Positions 1 to 12,865 of a stretch of DNA of 64,000 bases are shown here, in pieces. Position 1 is the stretch's first letter; every line of letters begins with the position of its first letter. Both the position numbers and the translations under genes were made by a program. The stretch comes from Proteles cristata cristata (Eukaryota; Chordata; Mammalia; Carnivora; Hyaenidae): positions 186,001 through 250,000 of the forward strand of contig JAESUZ010004903.1 of NCBI GenBank assembly GCA_017311185.1, read 5' to 3'. Under the pieces are notes generated by a model. That model saw only the letters and a list, made by a program, of their open reading frames with translations. It did no database searches and was not told the origin of the DNA.

Positions 1-445
1 GCAAAGGACACCCAGTGCCTTTCCAGTTTGGAGACACGTATGCGTGATGGCCGTTCTCTCATTCACAGTCTCCCTCCCTCCTCACAACGCGCCCGTTGCA
101 GCCATGCATACCCGAGGGTAACCCAGGGAAGCGCAGGGCGCGTTCAGGGTGGGGGCAAGCCCTCCCCCCCCTCGCCATTTCTTGAGATTCCCAGCTTGAC
201 TCGAACGATTACAAGTGAGAAGGATGTGGCCCGTGCCGTCTCACTCTCCTCATGGCCCTGCTGGACGCTGTGTCCCTGTGTTGTGGCTCTAAGGGCCATA
301 ACCCTCTTGCAGAGACCACCTGATGGCCTCGAGCAGGGGTCACCAGACTATCATCAAGGGGCCAGATCCCCACGGCCTGTTTTTGTACAGCCCGGGAGCT
401 CAGAACCGTTTACACATTTTAGACGGCTTTTTAAAAATCAAAAGA

Positions 446-660
446 CGGGGCGCCTGGGGGGCTCAAGTCTGGTAAGCATCTGACTTCGGCTCAGGTCACG
501 ATCTCACGGTTCGTGGGTTCGAGCCCCGTGTCAGGCTCTGTGCTGACAGCTGAGAGCCCGGAGCTGCTTTGGATTCTGTGTCTCCCTCTCTCTCTACCCC
601 TCCCCCTGCTTGTGTGCGCACTCTCTCTCTCAAAAATAGTAAGCATTAAATTTTTTTTTT
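446..660 (+). mobile_element. SINEC (felid tRNA-derived SINE), full length with target duplication
   Basis: Head GGGGCGCCTGG, B-box-like GGTTCGTGGGTTCGAGCCCC, CT-rich middle and A/T-rich tail. Flanked by a perfect 11-bp duplication (AAATCAAAAGA) at 435-445 and 661-671. Confidence 0.93.
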
Positions 661-959
661 AAATCAAAAGAATATGCTGTGATACATGAAAAATCCTATG
701 AAGGTCAAATTTAAGTGTCTGTAGATAAAATGAATTCGTGCCACACCGGGTCATGCGCCTTTCTGTGGGCACTTTCTTGCTCCCTTGGCAGAGTTGAGTA
801 ACTAGGGGGGATCGGCTGAAAACATCCGTTCTCTGGCCCTTTCACAGAAAACTTGGGCCTGTCGCTGTTCTGAGGGTCGGGCCTTGCCCTACCTAATTCT
901 ACCATGTGCTTCAACTCCACTTTGCTGGTATTTCTTTCATGCTTTGGGATTCTGAGGAA

Positions 960-1260
960 CACATATCTTCAAAATGTTTGTAGGATAAAATGCACACTCA
1001 TCAGCTGAGCGAAAAGACCCAGCCACTCGCTCTGAGATCTACCGGGTCCCACGGCCTACCCGTCCATACGGCCACTCCGCGGCACTGGCTCTCAGGACAA
1101 AGGTAAATGCAGGTGTTCCGGAAAACGTCCAGGTCCCTCATGCTTCCGAGCCTTTGCACCTGCTGTTTTCTTTTCTGATACCCCTTCCCTTCCGACTGCC
1201 TGGAGAATTCCTCATCCCGCCGGGAGACTATTTCTGGTCTTAACCTTTTTGGTCACGCTT
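960..1260 (+). mobile_element. L2 fragment
   Basis: GCCTTTGCACCTGCTGTTTTC, ACCCCTTCCCTTCCGACTGCCTGG and AATTCCTCATCC match the L2 3' region. Confidence 0.65.
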
Positions 1261-1654
1261 TCTCAAGGCTCTAGCATTCTGACCTCCCCCCCCCTTCTGT
1301 CTTTCCCGTTTGGGACAGGATCCAAGCCCTCATCATTTGGCTTCACTAACCACAAACCATCTTGCCAGGCAGTGGGTCCTGGAGCCGTGGCCCCTGGACT
1401 GTGATTGCCACGGGGGCACCTGTCGGGGTGCTTACGTTCACAGCCGTGAGCTCCGGGGCTAGTGCACGGCCGGGTAGATGCCGGCTGGCGGGATGAGAGT
1501 GCGGGACTGGCCCCACTGCCCCCACGCCAACCCCAATCTCCGAGACTCCATTCTGCCACGCCAGTTAGGTTTGGGGTCAAGGGCAGGAAGGTGCGACAGG
1601 GGCCCCACACTTCCACGAGACAAAGCTGAAAGAGCACAGAGGTTTGGGGCGTGG

Positions 1655-1815
1655 GCAACTTGAGGTCTGAATTTCCAGTTTATAGGACCTTAGAGCCTCA
1701 ATCTCCCCACCTGTAAAGTGGGCTATTAATATCCCCAACCGGGCAGATTTGGGAGGATTAAGTCAAGTGAGAAAACAAAGCGCCTGGCACATAGTAGGTG
1801 CTCAGAAAATGCCAG
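1655..1815 (+). mobile_element. MIR
   Basis: CCTCAATCTCCCCACCTGTAAAGTGGG core and GCGCCTGGCACATAGTAGGTGCTCAG end are standard MIR motifs. Confidence 0.8.
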
Positions 1816-2384
1816 CTGTCAGACTGAACGTCTGCCCTGGCCACCCATCTGGGTCCCTTTTGAGGGAAGCACTCATTCCTCCACAGGCACCCTGGCCCAG
1901 GGGTGACCTTGGCCTCTGCCACTCTCCATGATTCAGGAGAAGCCTGCTGTGGCTGGCAGTGGCTGGACAGCCTTCCGCAGACCCAGTCCCTCCATGCCCC
2001 TGGCCCACGGGGGACACCAGTGAGCAGAGAGGCCAGTGTGAGCCCATCCTGACGCTGCGTGGAGCCTCGTGCCACCCCAGTTCCAGAAGCCTGTACTGGG
2101 GGAGGCTCCCACAGACCGTCTGGAGTCAGCCCGTGCTCAGAAAGCACCTCTGTCAAAGAGACACCTCAGCATATTGTCTCCACAGCAGGGTCTGCCATTG
2201 TCCAGGAGCCGTAGGCGAGTGAGGTTCAGTGCGCCCAGCACCCCGAGGACTCCAGCACTTCGAAGGAAGCCCTGGGGATGGCTGCAAGTCCCCGATCCCT
2301 TTTCTCTGCCTTCTGGAAGGAGTTTAAAGACACCACGGTTCTACAGCCACTGTGCTGGGGGAAGAGATCCGTTGTGCATACAGC

Positions 2385-2520
2385 TAAGTCACCACCCGGC
2401 TACTGTGTGCAGGGACCGTGTGAGTCACAGCGGAAGGCTCCCCCAGTGTGACCCTCTCCGTGACCCCACGAGGCAGGGACCGGGGTCTCCAACCTGCAGG
2501 TGAGGAAACGGAGGACCCTG
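2385..2520 (-). mobile_element. MIR, reverse orientation
   Basis: GTGACCCCACGAGGCAGGGACC and CAGGTGAGGAAACGGAGG are the antisense MIR core. Confidence 0.6.
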
Positions 2521-3534
2521 AAGAGGTCTAGTGACCGAGTGAAGTCGTCCACACCTGCATCCGTGGGTCTCTGGAGCCTGTCTTTGCAGCCGCTCCCAAC
2601 CTGACTCGTGAGGACCCCAGAAGGTGTGAGCCGCCACCATGCCCTCACAGACTGAAAGCCCACCTCAAGGGGACTTGGGGGCTGATGGGAGAAGCTGATC
2701 AGAGTCAGAACGGGGTGGGAGCTCCCAACATCTGAATGGCATTTCAGAAAGTGTGTCAGGAGAGAGGACGGAATACAGTAAGGGTAGATGAGGGTGCTTC
2801 CAGAAGATTGGGGGCCCCTGTGCATCCACTAGTGCTCCTCTGGCCGGGCCCACTGACCCCCTGAGTCAATTTTCCTGGGATGCTCACTAGAAAGAGCAAC
2901 TCCTGAGCCCAATCCCGGTTCTAAAGACTCAGACTTCTCAGGATGGATCCCAGAAAACTGTCCCTGGGACAAGCTCCCACAACTGACTCTTACACCCTAA
3001 AGCTGGGAAACGGTACTGGACTCCTCTTGAATGCTCCCTCGGATCTCAGGGCCTCTCTTCTCCCCCAGTCTGTCACCTTGGGTTTGTTTCCAGCCTCACT
3101 CTTTCCCTTTCCAGGAGCCCTACCCATGCAGCCTTGGGACTGTACTTCCCAGTGACAGATTAGTACTTAATGCTTGCCTCAGGCTCTGCTTTGTTTTTCT
3201 TTCTTTCAAGCTCTGTTGTTCGTTTTTATTTGTTTGTTTGTTTTTTAGAAACCTGAGCTAAGACAAGAATCAACACTCTCCAAATTATAGTCTGAGGTCT
3301 CTGAAATACACCCACTGTCCTTTAACACCTTTGATATCCCTTCTTACCTCTGAGCAGGGCCGTGCTGGTCAGTGTTTAACAGCCAGCTCTCAGAGGTTGG
3401 GGAAGCCCAGATTTCCAGTGTTTGTAGATTTCTGTGGTGTAAATGCCCTCACCTTTGTTGAGCATCATCAGTGTGAGGATTGAGCACAGAGTAAACAGAC
3501 TTGAGAAGTGGTTTTCTGCTGCTCTTCATGCCAA

Positions 3535-3725
3535 GCATAGAAGGGACCTTCACGTATCATCTGTGTGAGCTAGGCCAAGTCAGATCATCTCTCTGTGCCT
3601 CAATTTACTCATTGAAAAAATGGAGCTCATTAATCACCACCACTTTATAGGGTTGTTGATATACATGGAGAGCTTCGAACAGGCCTTCACACGAGGAAAA
3701 TGCTCAAGAAATGTCAGCTCTGGTG
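3535..3725 (+). mobile_element. MIR
   Basis: GTGTGAGCTAGGCCAAGTCAG, CTCTGTGCCTCAATTTACTCATTGAAAAAATGG and TATAGGGTTGTTG follow the MIR core. Confidence 0.8.
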
Positions 3726-4179
3726 GTGATTTTCCATCGTGGATTCTCTACACACACAAACTCGTTTCGGCCAGGGCTCCATTTGACAGCCTTCAGCTAG
3801 TAAGGGTTTTTTTTACCCCCTTTTTAATTCAATTCCATTGTGAATGCCAGCTATATCAATGCTGGGCTGCTGGGGGAGAGCTAGGAAAGGCTTTCCTGCC
3901 AAGGTAATTTCCCGAAGTTTCCATTTTTGGAGGAGAAAATGAGACAATGGCCAAGATCAGCGGTTTGAGGGTGGAGGAGGAGACGACTGAAACTTCTCTG
4001 CCAACGCTCTTGTCACAGCATTTTCTAGTCCCCTGGGGGGCAGAGGGGCAGCGAACAGATCCTTGCTTGGGAGCAGGAAGCAGCCACCAGCAGAGTCAGG
4101 CCTGATGCAGAGCGCAGTTAGACTGGGACTATTTTGGTCCTGGGTGCTGGTTGTAGCCTTCAGTTTGTCCCCCGGCCCC

Positions 4180-4300
4180 ACTGTTTACTAGCTATATGGC
4201 CTTGAATCTCTTTGACTCAGGTTCCTCATGTGCAAACTAGGGACGCAAATCAGAGGGTGCTGCAAAGATTACATGGATGACCTCTTCCACCTGAATGTGG
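4180..4300 (+). mobile_element. MIR
   Basis: TTTACTAGCTATATGGCCTTG and TTCCTCATGTGCAAACTAGG match the MIR core. Confidence 0.75.
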
Positions 4301-4374
4301 TCATCCTTCAGCAATGCCGCTTAGTATTTGTTACAAAGATGGGGGTCATGTGAAGTTAGTTCCTCACATATTCA

Positions 4375-4640
4375 GCCAATACAGCTTTAGTGCCTGGCAG
4401 CCTGGTGTATGCTGAGCACTCCGCAAGGGGCAGGGATACAGGAGAAGACACACAGATGCATCCCAGTCAGCTGTGCTGTATGTATGTGAAGGAGACGTGC
4501 AAATGGCATGGGGCCATAAATCTCAGACTGTAAGCCCTCTCTAGGCAGTAAGAGAAGGCTTCCCCTGGGAAGTGACCTGTAAGCCAAGGCTGATGGGTGC
4601 ATTGAGGAAGGGCAGTGAACGTTCCATGTGGTGATAGGGG
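4375..4640. mobile_element. Old interspersed repeat, family not assigned
   Basis: GTGTATGCTGAGCACTCC, GGGGCAGGGATACAGGAGAAGACAC and GAGAAGGCTTCCCCTGGGAAGTGACC follow the layout of a common ancient mammalian dispersed repeat. Confidence 0.35.
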
Positions 4641-4929
4641 CTGTTCAGGGGAAGTGTGTTGCCTTCTCTCACCTGCTTGGTGAAGCTCAGCCCTGGAACC
4701 TGACCACTGCGTGCAAAGAGCCGGCAGAGACCACTCAAGGCAACATACCTTCTGGTGGATCAATCAGAAGGTTGCTTTGGTTTGTGGGGGCCACTAAATT
4801 AGCGCAATGGTTGTTGGGAGAAGTGGAAATCAAAGGGTGAAAGCGAAAAGGGGAATGTGTCCATTATACTTGAGCTAGACCATACTGAAAGAGTAAGTAC
4901 ATTGGAAACTCTGAAAAGGGGAAAGAAGA

Positions 4930-4963
4930 GGGAGGAGGAAGGAAGAAAGGAAGGAAGGAAGGT
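4930..4963 (+). repeat. Purine-rich (GGAA)n tract
   Basis: About four clean GGAA/AAGG units within a longer purine run. GGAA repeats are ETS-type binding sequence, but this run is short. Confidence 0.75.
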
Positions 4964-6522
4964 TGGCTCAAGCACTCCCATCTCGAGGAAATTCCAGGAT
5001 TTAACATGGAGGATCCTTCTCTCCAACTAATCACATTGATTGGATTTGTTTTTTCAAACGCCCATAGTTTAACTCTTTGCTCTTTTGGGTTAAATTTAAA
5101 GGTATTATCGGAACTGACTTTATATCATTATTTGTCTTCCCCTTTAGGAGAAAAGGAAATGGCAGATCAAACTTCTTGGGATCGGCTCCATTATACAAAG
5201 AGAGCAGAGCACAGGGGTAGTCGGGCCTCCTAAAGAAGCAGAGAATGGGGGACTTTCAGGAAATTTGGATACCGTCCTCGGCCCCGAGGAGACACCGTTG
5301 AGCCGGAACAGATACTCCCTATCCTCCTACATCTTGCCATCTAGCTGGGGTTCCGCTCATGGGTCCAGTGGGTCTCCCGGGGAAAACAAACCAACAATCT
5401 TCCCCTCGGCTCTAAGAGTTTGCACTTGGTTCTCATGTTTGTAGTGGGGGTTCCCTTTCCTTAAGAAGCTTTTGAACTGTAGGAGATGATCACTTGGTAA
5501 CCGTCATGCTTCCTTTCTCTGAAGTTCGGCACAGTATTCGCCAGATGTGTTTATTCTTGGCTGGACACAGGCTTTTCTCTTCTGAACCAACAGAAACACC
5601 ACAAAAGCCTCCGTTAAGGGCGTGTCTGTACAGTCCTGCCTGGTCGCTGCGTGTTCTGCACTGCTGACTTTGATCTAATTGCCATTTCTGAAACCACAGT
5701 ACAGCTCAACAAACACAAATGTCGCGCGCCCGAGGACATCGGCCATGGTTTGAGCGGGCTTAGCTATTAACCAAGCTTGCACCACCAACACGAAAGTCCG
5801 CGGAGGCCCCTTGTTCCCAGCTACTGATGGTTTGTGCACGCGCTTAACACTCTCCTGAGAAGGAACCGCTGTTGAAAGCAGACCGAAGCTCGGTTTACCA
5901 CTTGAATCGTCCTGACCATCCACAGAGTAAGAACCCAAAGGCCCCAGTCATCTTCCTCCGCAACAGCGTGCATCTTTCTGCAAATTTCCAAACTCACAAC
6001 AGCTGGCGAAAATGGGGCCGGGTCTTTCGGGGGGTGGAGGGGCTGAAGGAGCCGATGTCGAAAGCCAAAGCACTCACCCTGCACTGCTAGCAATCTTTAC
6101 CTGTTGCCCTGTCTGCCACCCAGTAGTCAAAACAGGAAACAAATATTAGGTGATTGAAAAGCTTGAGCCTTGCACTGTTTTATTGACTTGTCACTGTAGA
6201 TAAATGGACTATAATTTACTTCAAGAGTAAATTACTAGATGTTCGTAAAAAAAAAAAACCTGGTGTACATTACTGTCCCTAATTAAGATGTTAAACATGA
6301 TTCCATTTTTAAATTGGAGGAGCCAACAGGAATGAAAGATGCTGATGGTGCTATATTTCACTCCTGGTTTGCTGTTCCCCGGCCCCCCCTCCTCTCCATA
6401 CATCAGTTAATGGTTTGGATATTGATGGACAGATGAGGCAACACAGAACACGGGTTCTTGAAATTTCTCCTACCATATAATTGCTTGGGTTCTGTTCGTT
6501 TTGTTTACTTTTTTCATATATG

Positions 6523-6726
6523 TTTTTTTAATTTTTATTTATTTACTTTGAGAGAGAGAGAGAGCACAAGTGGGGAGGGACAGAGAGAGGGGGAAGGAAT
6601 CCCAAGCAGGCTCCATACTGCCAGCACAGAGCCCGACGTGGGGCTCGATCTCACAAAGTGTGAGATCATGACTTGAGCTGAAACCCAGAGTCGGGTGCTT
6701 AATCGACTGAGCCGTCCAGATGCCCC
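6523..6726 (-). mobile_element. SINEC, reverse orientation
   Basis: Reads on the minus strand from GGGGCATCTGGACGG through the tRNA-like head to a GA/CT-rich body with CTCTCTCTC and an A-rich tail (T-rich on plus). Several substitutions in the head suggest an older copy. Confidence 0.9.
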
Positions 6727-7429
6727 TTGTTTGATTCACTGCCGTTTTATGTTTCTCCCTTTTGCCCATGTCACTAACACTACTCTTTAAAGAAATTCCT
6801 TGAGTCACATATTGCTTTGGATGCCTCGTTGGCTAAATCAGAGGAATCAGAAAGGCTTGAAAGGGCAGAGGAGGAAACCTAGGCAATCCCCCACAAGGGC
6901 ATTTCAAATTAAGTAGAACCAATGTAGTGCTTTAAAAAAAATAAGCTACATACCTAAGAATTAAAAAATGACCTGAATTCTATTGTTTTTCTCCAGAAAT
7001 TTGGGACTGTGGGAGAGGGCTTGGGAAGAGGAACAGAACATGTTCTCCAAAGCCGGGGAGAGTTAGAGCGATTATCCTCATAATTCAGAATGGAGCTCAG
7101 TGGGCTGTGAGAAGAGCAAAGAGGTGGTGTGTCTGGGCGCATGACGAGAGTTCCCCCCCAAAGTTAGGAACCCCCAGGATTACTCTGCCTTCAGTAGTTC
7201 CGAAAATATTTGTGGAGTGCTCGTGGTGTGCCGGCACCAAGCTAGGTACAGAGGAGCCCGAAAGGGACACAACAGCATTTCTGGCCTTGACCTGAGCAGC
7301 CTGCCTCCGGCCGGCCAGCTTTCACCTCCTTCCTGTCCAGCCGTCCAACACGTTTCTTATTCTACTTGGAACAGCACGTACCCCCCTTCCACTCCGCCTT
7401 CCCCTAACTTTTCAAGACGTGGTCCTTCC

Positions 7430-7690
7430 CAACCGACAGCACTCAGCATAGAGATTCCATCTACTGATTTCCAGACCCTGTGTGGCCAAGCACTCTGGTC
7501 TCAACCGTTATGGGTCTTAGGCACAATTGCAATGGATCTTTGTCTCACGTCCAGCTTTGTCAACCGGCTGTGAAGCTGTAGACAGGCAGGGACTAGGTTC
7601 GTGTTGCCCCATCGGTACCTTCCAGCAACCACTGCGCAGAGCAACAATTTCTTAATATGCATATTGGGTGGATGCATAAATTAATGGAAA
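7430..7690 (+). mobile_element. L2-like fragment
   Basis: GACAGGCAGGGACTAGG and the GGGTGGATGCATAAATTAATGG end are reminiscent of the L2 3' end. Confidence 0.4.
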
Positions 7691-8429
7691 GAGGAATGAA
7701 TGAGTGAGTGGACTTTCTTACCATGTTCTAAGACCCAGAAGTCAGAGACACCGTTCTGAGCCCTCAAGAAAAAATCCATTTTAAAAGCTCAAAGGTATGT
7801 TGTCTAACCAAAATGTGGAATATTCTTCTGTTATCAATGCCCGGATGCCAACCGATGCTATAGAGTATTTCTGAGCCTGGGAATATATGACGTGTAATCA
7901 GGCCTGGGAGAGCTTCACGCTCTCTCCAACCCTTGTGGGGAGGCTCCTTCTTCACCCCTTCCTGCCCCCAACACACACACACAAAACAAAACCCAAGAAC
8001 TCCTCCAGGCTCCTGTTTTAAATTCACACGGATCTACCTGGCAGGAAGTCCTTAGTATGTCCCTTCTGTTCATCCATCCACTTGGCAAATATTAGGTCCA
8101 CATTCTGTGCAGGTACCGGTGCTGGGTGGTTCTTCCACACAGGCAGGCACCTGCCGTCTGGCGGCTCCACCATACCGGCTGAGGGCGGCGGCCAGATGAC
8201 ACACGGGTGCCTGATACCAGACAAAGCTAAAACTCAACCTGGTACCTAGTGGTTTTCACCCAGATCCTTTGGACCACTCCTCCTGTCTAGAGCTCACTAT
8301 ACCATCCAGCGATGTAGCCTCTGGCTTCACATGGTTACCCAGCCCTTGAAACGAGGCTGGTGTGTCTGGGGAACAGAGTTTTTGATTGTATGTGATTCTA
8401 ACTTTAAATTTGAAAACCGAAGTAGCATA

Positions 8430-8637
8430 GGGGCGTCTGGGTGGCTCAGTCAGTTAAGCGTCCGACTTCGGCTCAGATCATGATCTCGCGGTCTGTGGGT
8501 TTGAGCCCTGCGTTGGGCTCTGCTGACAGCTCAGAGCCTGGAGCCTGCGTCAGATTCTCCGTCTCCCTCTCTTTCTGTTCCTCCCCTGCTAGTGCTCTGT
8601 CTCTCAAAAATGAATAAAAACATTAAAAAATTAAAAA
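8430..8637 (+). mobile_element. SINEC with clear target duplication
   Basis: Head GGGGCGTCTGGGTGGCTCAG, tail AATGAATAAAAACATTAAAAA. An imperfect 18-bp target duplication (GAAAACCGAAGTAGCATA and GAAAACTGAAGCAGCATA) lies at 8412-8429 and 8638-8655; its two differences indicate some age. Confidence 0.93.
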
Positions 8638-8829
8638 GAAAACTGAAGCAGCATAAAAATGTTTTTTTTTTTTTTCTGTTAAGCACACCTTTTTTTTTGT
8701 TTGTTTGTTTTAGTCTGACTCTGTTTCACATTGCATCTGGCGTGAGATGCACATCAAATTTCAGGGATCCGGCACAAAAAGAAAAGGGGGGTAACACATC
8801 TCATCAATGCACTTTGATACTGATCGCAT

Positions 8830-8985
8830 GTTGTCAAAATATTATTTTGATGTATTAGGTTTTCAGTAATATTAAAATTGATATCATGTGTTCCTTTTTA
8901 CTTTTTTAAATGTGGCTGTTAGAAAATGGAAAATTTTAGGTGCGGCTCACATTATATTTCTGTTGGACAGCAATGCTCTAGAGAT
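8830..8985. mobile_element. Probable old MER-type DNA transposon fragment
   Basis: AATGTGGCTGTTAGAAAATGGAAAATTTTAGGTGCGGCTCACATTATATTTCTGTTGGACAGCAATGCTCTAGA resembles a mammalian hAT-type end. Family unassigned. Confidence 0.4.
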
Positions 8986-10274
8986 TTTAATAAATAAATA
9001 GCAAGCAAAAATGAACACACACACAGACACAATGAGTCTGATTGCTTGGCTGACCTCATGAGGTGGGGATCCTATCTGATTTCCTAACGGATTCAGACCC
9101 AGGGGGGTGTCCTATCTGTAATTCTGATCAGGAAGGAGGGAGCCTCTTGCCCCTTATAAAGTCCCTTGTGTTCCAACAGTGTCATCCAGAGTCCTCAGAG
9201 CGGAACCTTGTGTGTCACTGGAGAGGCTGGGAAAGGCAACCCCAAAGGAGTGGCTTAGGTTCAAAGCTCCTTCTTCATCCGGTTCACAATTCCACGTAGT
9301 ACCAAGGCAGAGAGGGAGAACCTTCCAGGTGGGATGCAACTGGAGTAGAGCAAACCCTGCTGGCCACAGGGCCCCTCGCCCACCCCCACGGCCACCCCCT
9401 CAGGCCTCCAGGGACTTCCCAGGAAAGGCCTTCACTGCGTAATTCAAGGCAGAGCCCTCGGGGACGGCCTCTCTCTCCACCTTGGCCCGTTTTGGATTTG
9501 TTGAAGAGGTAGCAAGAGTACTTGTGGCTCCCAGGAAGCATGCCTGGCTTGCTGGGACACTTCTCTTTTGTACCTGTTACCTACACCGTCCGTTTTCTGG
9601 CCGCAGGGGGCCAGGAGGAGGAATCTGGGGGAGGAAAAGTGAGGAATCAGTCTGCCGCAGATCAAGGTCAGTAGTGTCACAGTGGGATCCTCAGCCAGGG
9701 TTGGGGACACAGGGGTAAAGCACTCATGCCGGCTTCCCAGCCCTCCCGGAGTCTCATAACCGCCCTGCAGGCAGGGACTTGAGCTTGGCAGCATTCGGAA
9801 GGGGCTGGGGCGCCTCAGAGGGACGTGGGGAGGCCAAGAAAGGGGCGCAGCTCAGGGCTTGGGTCTAACCCTCGGGCTGTCCAGCCCAGAAACTTCCTGT
9901 GCCTGCCTCAGCCTTACCAGTGCCGGGCTGGGAGCCTCACGTGCAGAGAGAAGGCTTTTGGAACCTGCGATCTGATTTCTAAATTCTCTTTGGCTATTGG
10001 GTCCTTTGAGGCTCTGATGAACATAGGGACCCTCTTTCCAGAAAAATGGACTTGGATTTTTTACAGGATTTCATAAAGTCCTTGAAACAGACTCATTCAA
10101 TCTGATATTTTATCACTAAGAAAATATGAGTTATATATATGTAAAATAAATACATATATAATTTTATATATTCTGTTGAATCAGCGGCATCTGAGAAATG
10201 GACCAATATAATCCACTGGCTAAGTGAATTGTTTTTATTTGTTTTGCTTTCTCTTTTTTCCTTATTTACTACAA

Positions 10275-10446
10275 TTTTTTAAGTTTATTTACTTATTTTG
10301 AGAGAGATAGCATGAGGGGGTGAGGGGAAGAGAGTGAGGGAGAGAGAGAGAACCTCAAGCTGTCAGCGCAGAGCCCAACGTGGGATCATGACCTGAAACT
10401 AAACAGAGAATCGGACACTTAACTGACTGAGCCACCCAGACGCCCC
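10275..10446 (-). mobile_element. SINEC, reverse orientation, internally deleted
   Basis: Ends in GCCACCCAGACGCCCC (reverse complement of the head). Relative to other copies here it lacks part of the segment between the GTGGG and GATCATGACC motifs, so it is shorter than full length. Confidence 0.88.
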
Positions 10447-11544
10447 TGCTTTTTCTTTTTAAAAAATAAAAAAGGAAAGAAAGGAAAGGAAGTCGCCCAG
10501 GAGATTACCAACCTAGTTGTGTTTGCTTGTTTCTTTTTTATGTGCTTCCTATGCTGGTACAGGTCAAATTGGAGGAGGGTTATATGAAGTGAGATCTTCA
10601 GAAGGCAAAGCTTTGCCCCACCCCTTGCACCTGTTCTGAGCACGAGGCAACCTCCCAGCCACCCTAGAGGTCACACTGCTAGAGTGGCAGAGCGGTATTC
10701 TCGGCCACCATGCTCTCCTGGTGTCCTAGGCAAGCCAGTCCCCTGCTCCCAGGAGCTCTCCTGGGACCCAGCTCCTCTCTCTCCAAGCTCTCATGTCCAT
10801 TCAGCCAGAGACAAGTGCAGCTTGCAGACAGCACCATTTCAAAGTGACAATAAGATCTCACAGGGCTGGGACAAGGTCTTTATAGATGTCACCTCCCTCC
10901 CCATCATCACCTCCACGAATAGCTTGATATTTAGTATTTCCAATAAATAAATCCTGTCCACGGGTCAACAGGCCTTCCCATGTCCAGGAGACGTGTGCAA
11001 AGCACCTTTCCATTCACAGGAATAGGATCTTACAGGGACCAGCTGCTGCCTGTGCGAGCTTCCCTCTTATTTTTACAAGGCTCTAAAAGTGAATTTTCCC
11101 CTGCGTCGGAGAGCTGGAAGTTGAGCTTAATGTACAAACCTTTATTTTCCGAAGAGGCAGTTTGGCCTTCCTGTATCGACAGACTCCAGAGCTTAGATTT
11201 ATTACAGAATGGTAATCAGGCAAAAGAATAAATACACTGCATCTTTAATTCATTTATCACCTCGGAAAGCAAAATGAACTACAGTAAAGAAGACAATATG
11301 GTTTCGAATGCTGGGGTGGGGGAAGTGGGAGTCTGTTCCTCAATAAAATCCAGTTGCAAAAATCCATTTTGTGTGCAGATTGGAGAAAGGACTTTTCCTT
11401 CTGAGGCTGGCATTCAAATGGGCATAGGAACTCTCTATATGGGGGGGGGTTGGGGAAGACAGGGTGTCCTCTGGACGGCCCGTGGTCATCCCTAAGGTCT
11501 TCTCCTTGTTGTAACTCACATCATGAGCCACAGGCTGGTGAGGA

Positions 11545-11625
11545 AATGAGGCACTGAAGTCAAAGAGACCTGGGTTCAAATCCCTCTGCTATGTCGGCAA
11601 AGTGGGGAAAATTGAGTGAGGCACC
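11545..11625 (+). mobile_element. MIR 5' part
   Basis: GAAGTCAAAGAGACCTGGGTTCAAATCCCTCTGCTATGTC matches the tRNA-like first half of MIR. Confidence 0.65.
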
Positions 11626-12029
11626 ACCCCTCTGCCTTGAGGCCTATCTACCCATGGGATATGGGTCCGGGGATGTATTGTCTTCTAGAAATTTCACATC
11701 ACCAAAATCTCATTGAAGCAGACCTGTACTAAAGCTGGAAACGTGTAGGCAAAAATTAAACACCAGGTTTTCTGAGCAGCTGCGTGCTGCTGGGCACTTT
11801 GAAAGCCCATCGGCTTCAGGCTCTTGGGTCTGGTCAGGAAGGCTACGAGGTTACCCCTTTCCTGCTGGTGTTTCTGAGCCCTCGCAGCCTGAAAACCAGA
11901 AATTAGCCAACTTTCCACCTATATAACTGGCCTGCTAAGTGAGAAGCAGTAAGTCAGCATCCTAGATCCTTTCAAGGAGATAGTCAAGGTCTGCACAAGA
12001 CACAATGGAAAATCCTAATAAAAGGTGTT

Positions 12030-12185
12030 TAGAGAGTGCTTCGAGGGGCTTTACATACATCATCTCCTTTCCCCTTAGCAACTGTCCTTCAGGGTTGGGT
12101 TCTTTACTTTGCCCATTTTACAGATGAGAGGACAGGTCTGTGGAGGTTAAATCCCTCATGTATCACGAAGTGGTTGAGCTGGGAG
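12030..12185 (-). mobile_element. MIR, reverse orientation
   Basis: GGCTTTACATACATCATCTCCTTT and TTTGCCCATTTTACAGATGAGAGGAC are antisense MIR motifs. Lies directly beside the Tigger2-like element. Confidence 0.75.
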
Positions 12186-12196
12186 GTTGAGAGTTA

Positions 12197-12552
12197 CAAT
12201 GGACCCTTGAACAACACAGGGGTTAGGGTCACCAACCCCTGTGCCATCGAAAATCCACACAAAGCTTTTGACCTTCCCACCCCCCGAAACCTTAACTACT
12301 GATGGCCTACTGTTGACTAGAAGCCTTACTGGGAACACAGTTGATTAAAGCATATTTTGTTTATTTGTATTATGTACTCTATTTATAAAATAAAGCTAAA
12401 GGAAGGAAACTGTCGTTAAAATCTTAAGGAAGAGAAAATACACCTGCAATGCTATTGATTGATTAATTGATTGATTGAAAGAAAAACCAAAACCCTGAAT
12501 GTAAGTGTACCCTTACAGTTCAAACTCATGTTCAAAGGTGGATTGTACTACC
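12197..12552 (+). mobile_element. Tigger2/MER2-like DNA transposon copy (non-autonomous)
   Basis: Begins ACAATGGACCCTTGAACAAC and ends with the inverted form (GTTCAAACTCATGTTCAAAGGTGGATTGT), so the ends are imperfect terminal inverted repeats. The interior (AACTACTGATGGCCTACTGTTGAC, ATTATGTACTCTATTTATAAAATAAAG, GGAAGAGAAAATACACC) matches the mammalian Tigger2-type consensus as I remember it. Too short to encode transposase. Confidence 0.75.
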
Positions 12553-12684
12553 TTTTTCTGAGCACGACCTGCCTGCAGCCCCTCATCTACGAGATGCCAC
12601 TTATTCTTAGCAACTATCTAGAGAAATAAGTATGACCATTTCCCGGCTCATATAGAAAGCGAAAAGAAGGTCAGAGGCTTTAAA

Positions 12685-12865
12685 CCACGGTTTCTCAATC
12701 CCAGCATGACCTTGTCCTGTGCCTTCTAAGGCATTCAACAGCATCCCTGCTCCCCACCCACCTGATCCCCAAGTCACGACACCCCAAAATACCTCTGAAT
12801 GTCGCTACTGCCCCGTGGAGAGCAATTTCACCCCAGTTCAGACCTAGTGCTTTAGACCACTTCTC
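12685..12865 (+). mobile_element. MER5A-like hAT-Charlie element
   Basis: CACGGTTTCTCAATCCCAGCATGACC, TCAACAGCATCCCTGCTCCC, CACGACACCCCAAAATACCTC and CCCGTGGAGAGCAATTTCACC follow the MER5A pattern. Ancient, inactive. Confidence 0.75.

Noticed and set aside
446..560. tRNA-like A and B boxes (GGTTCGAGCCC) here and in other SINEs
   Set aside because: These are heads of tRNA-derived SINEs followed by CT-rich bodies and A tails; they do not fold as functional tRNA genes.
9595..9620. CTCF-like GGCCGCAGGGGGCCAGG
   Set aside because: Spacing within the core does not fit the CTCF consensus once aligned base by base.
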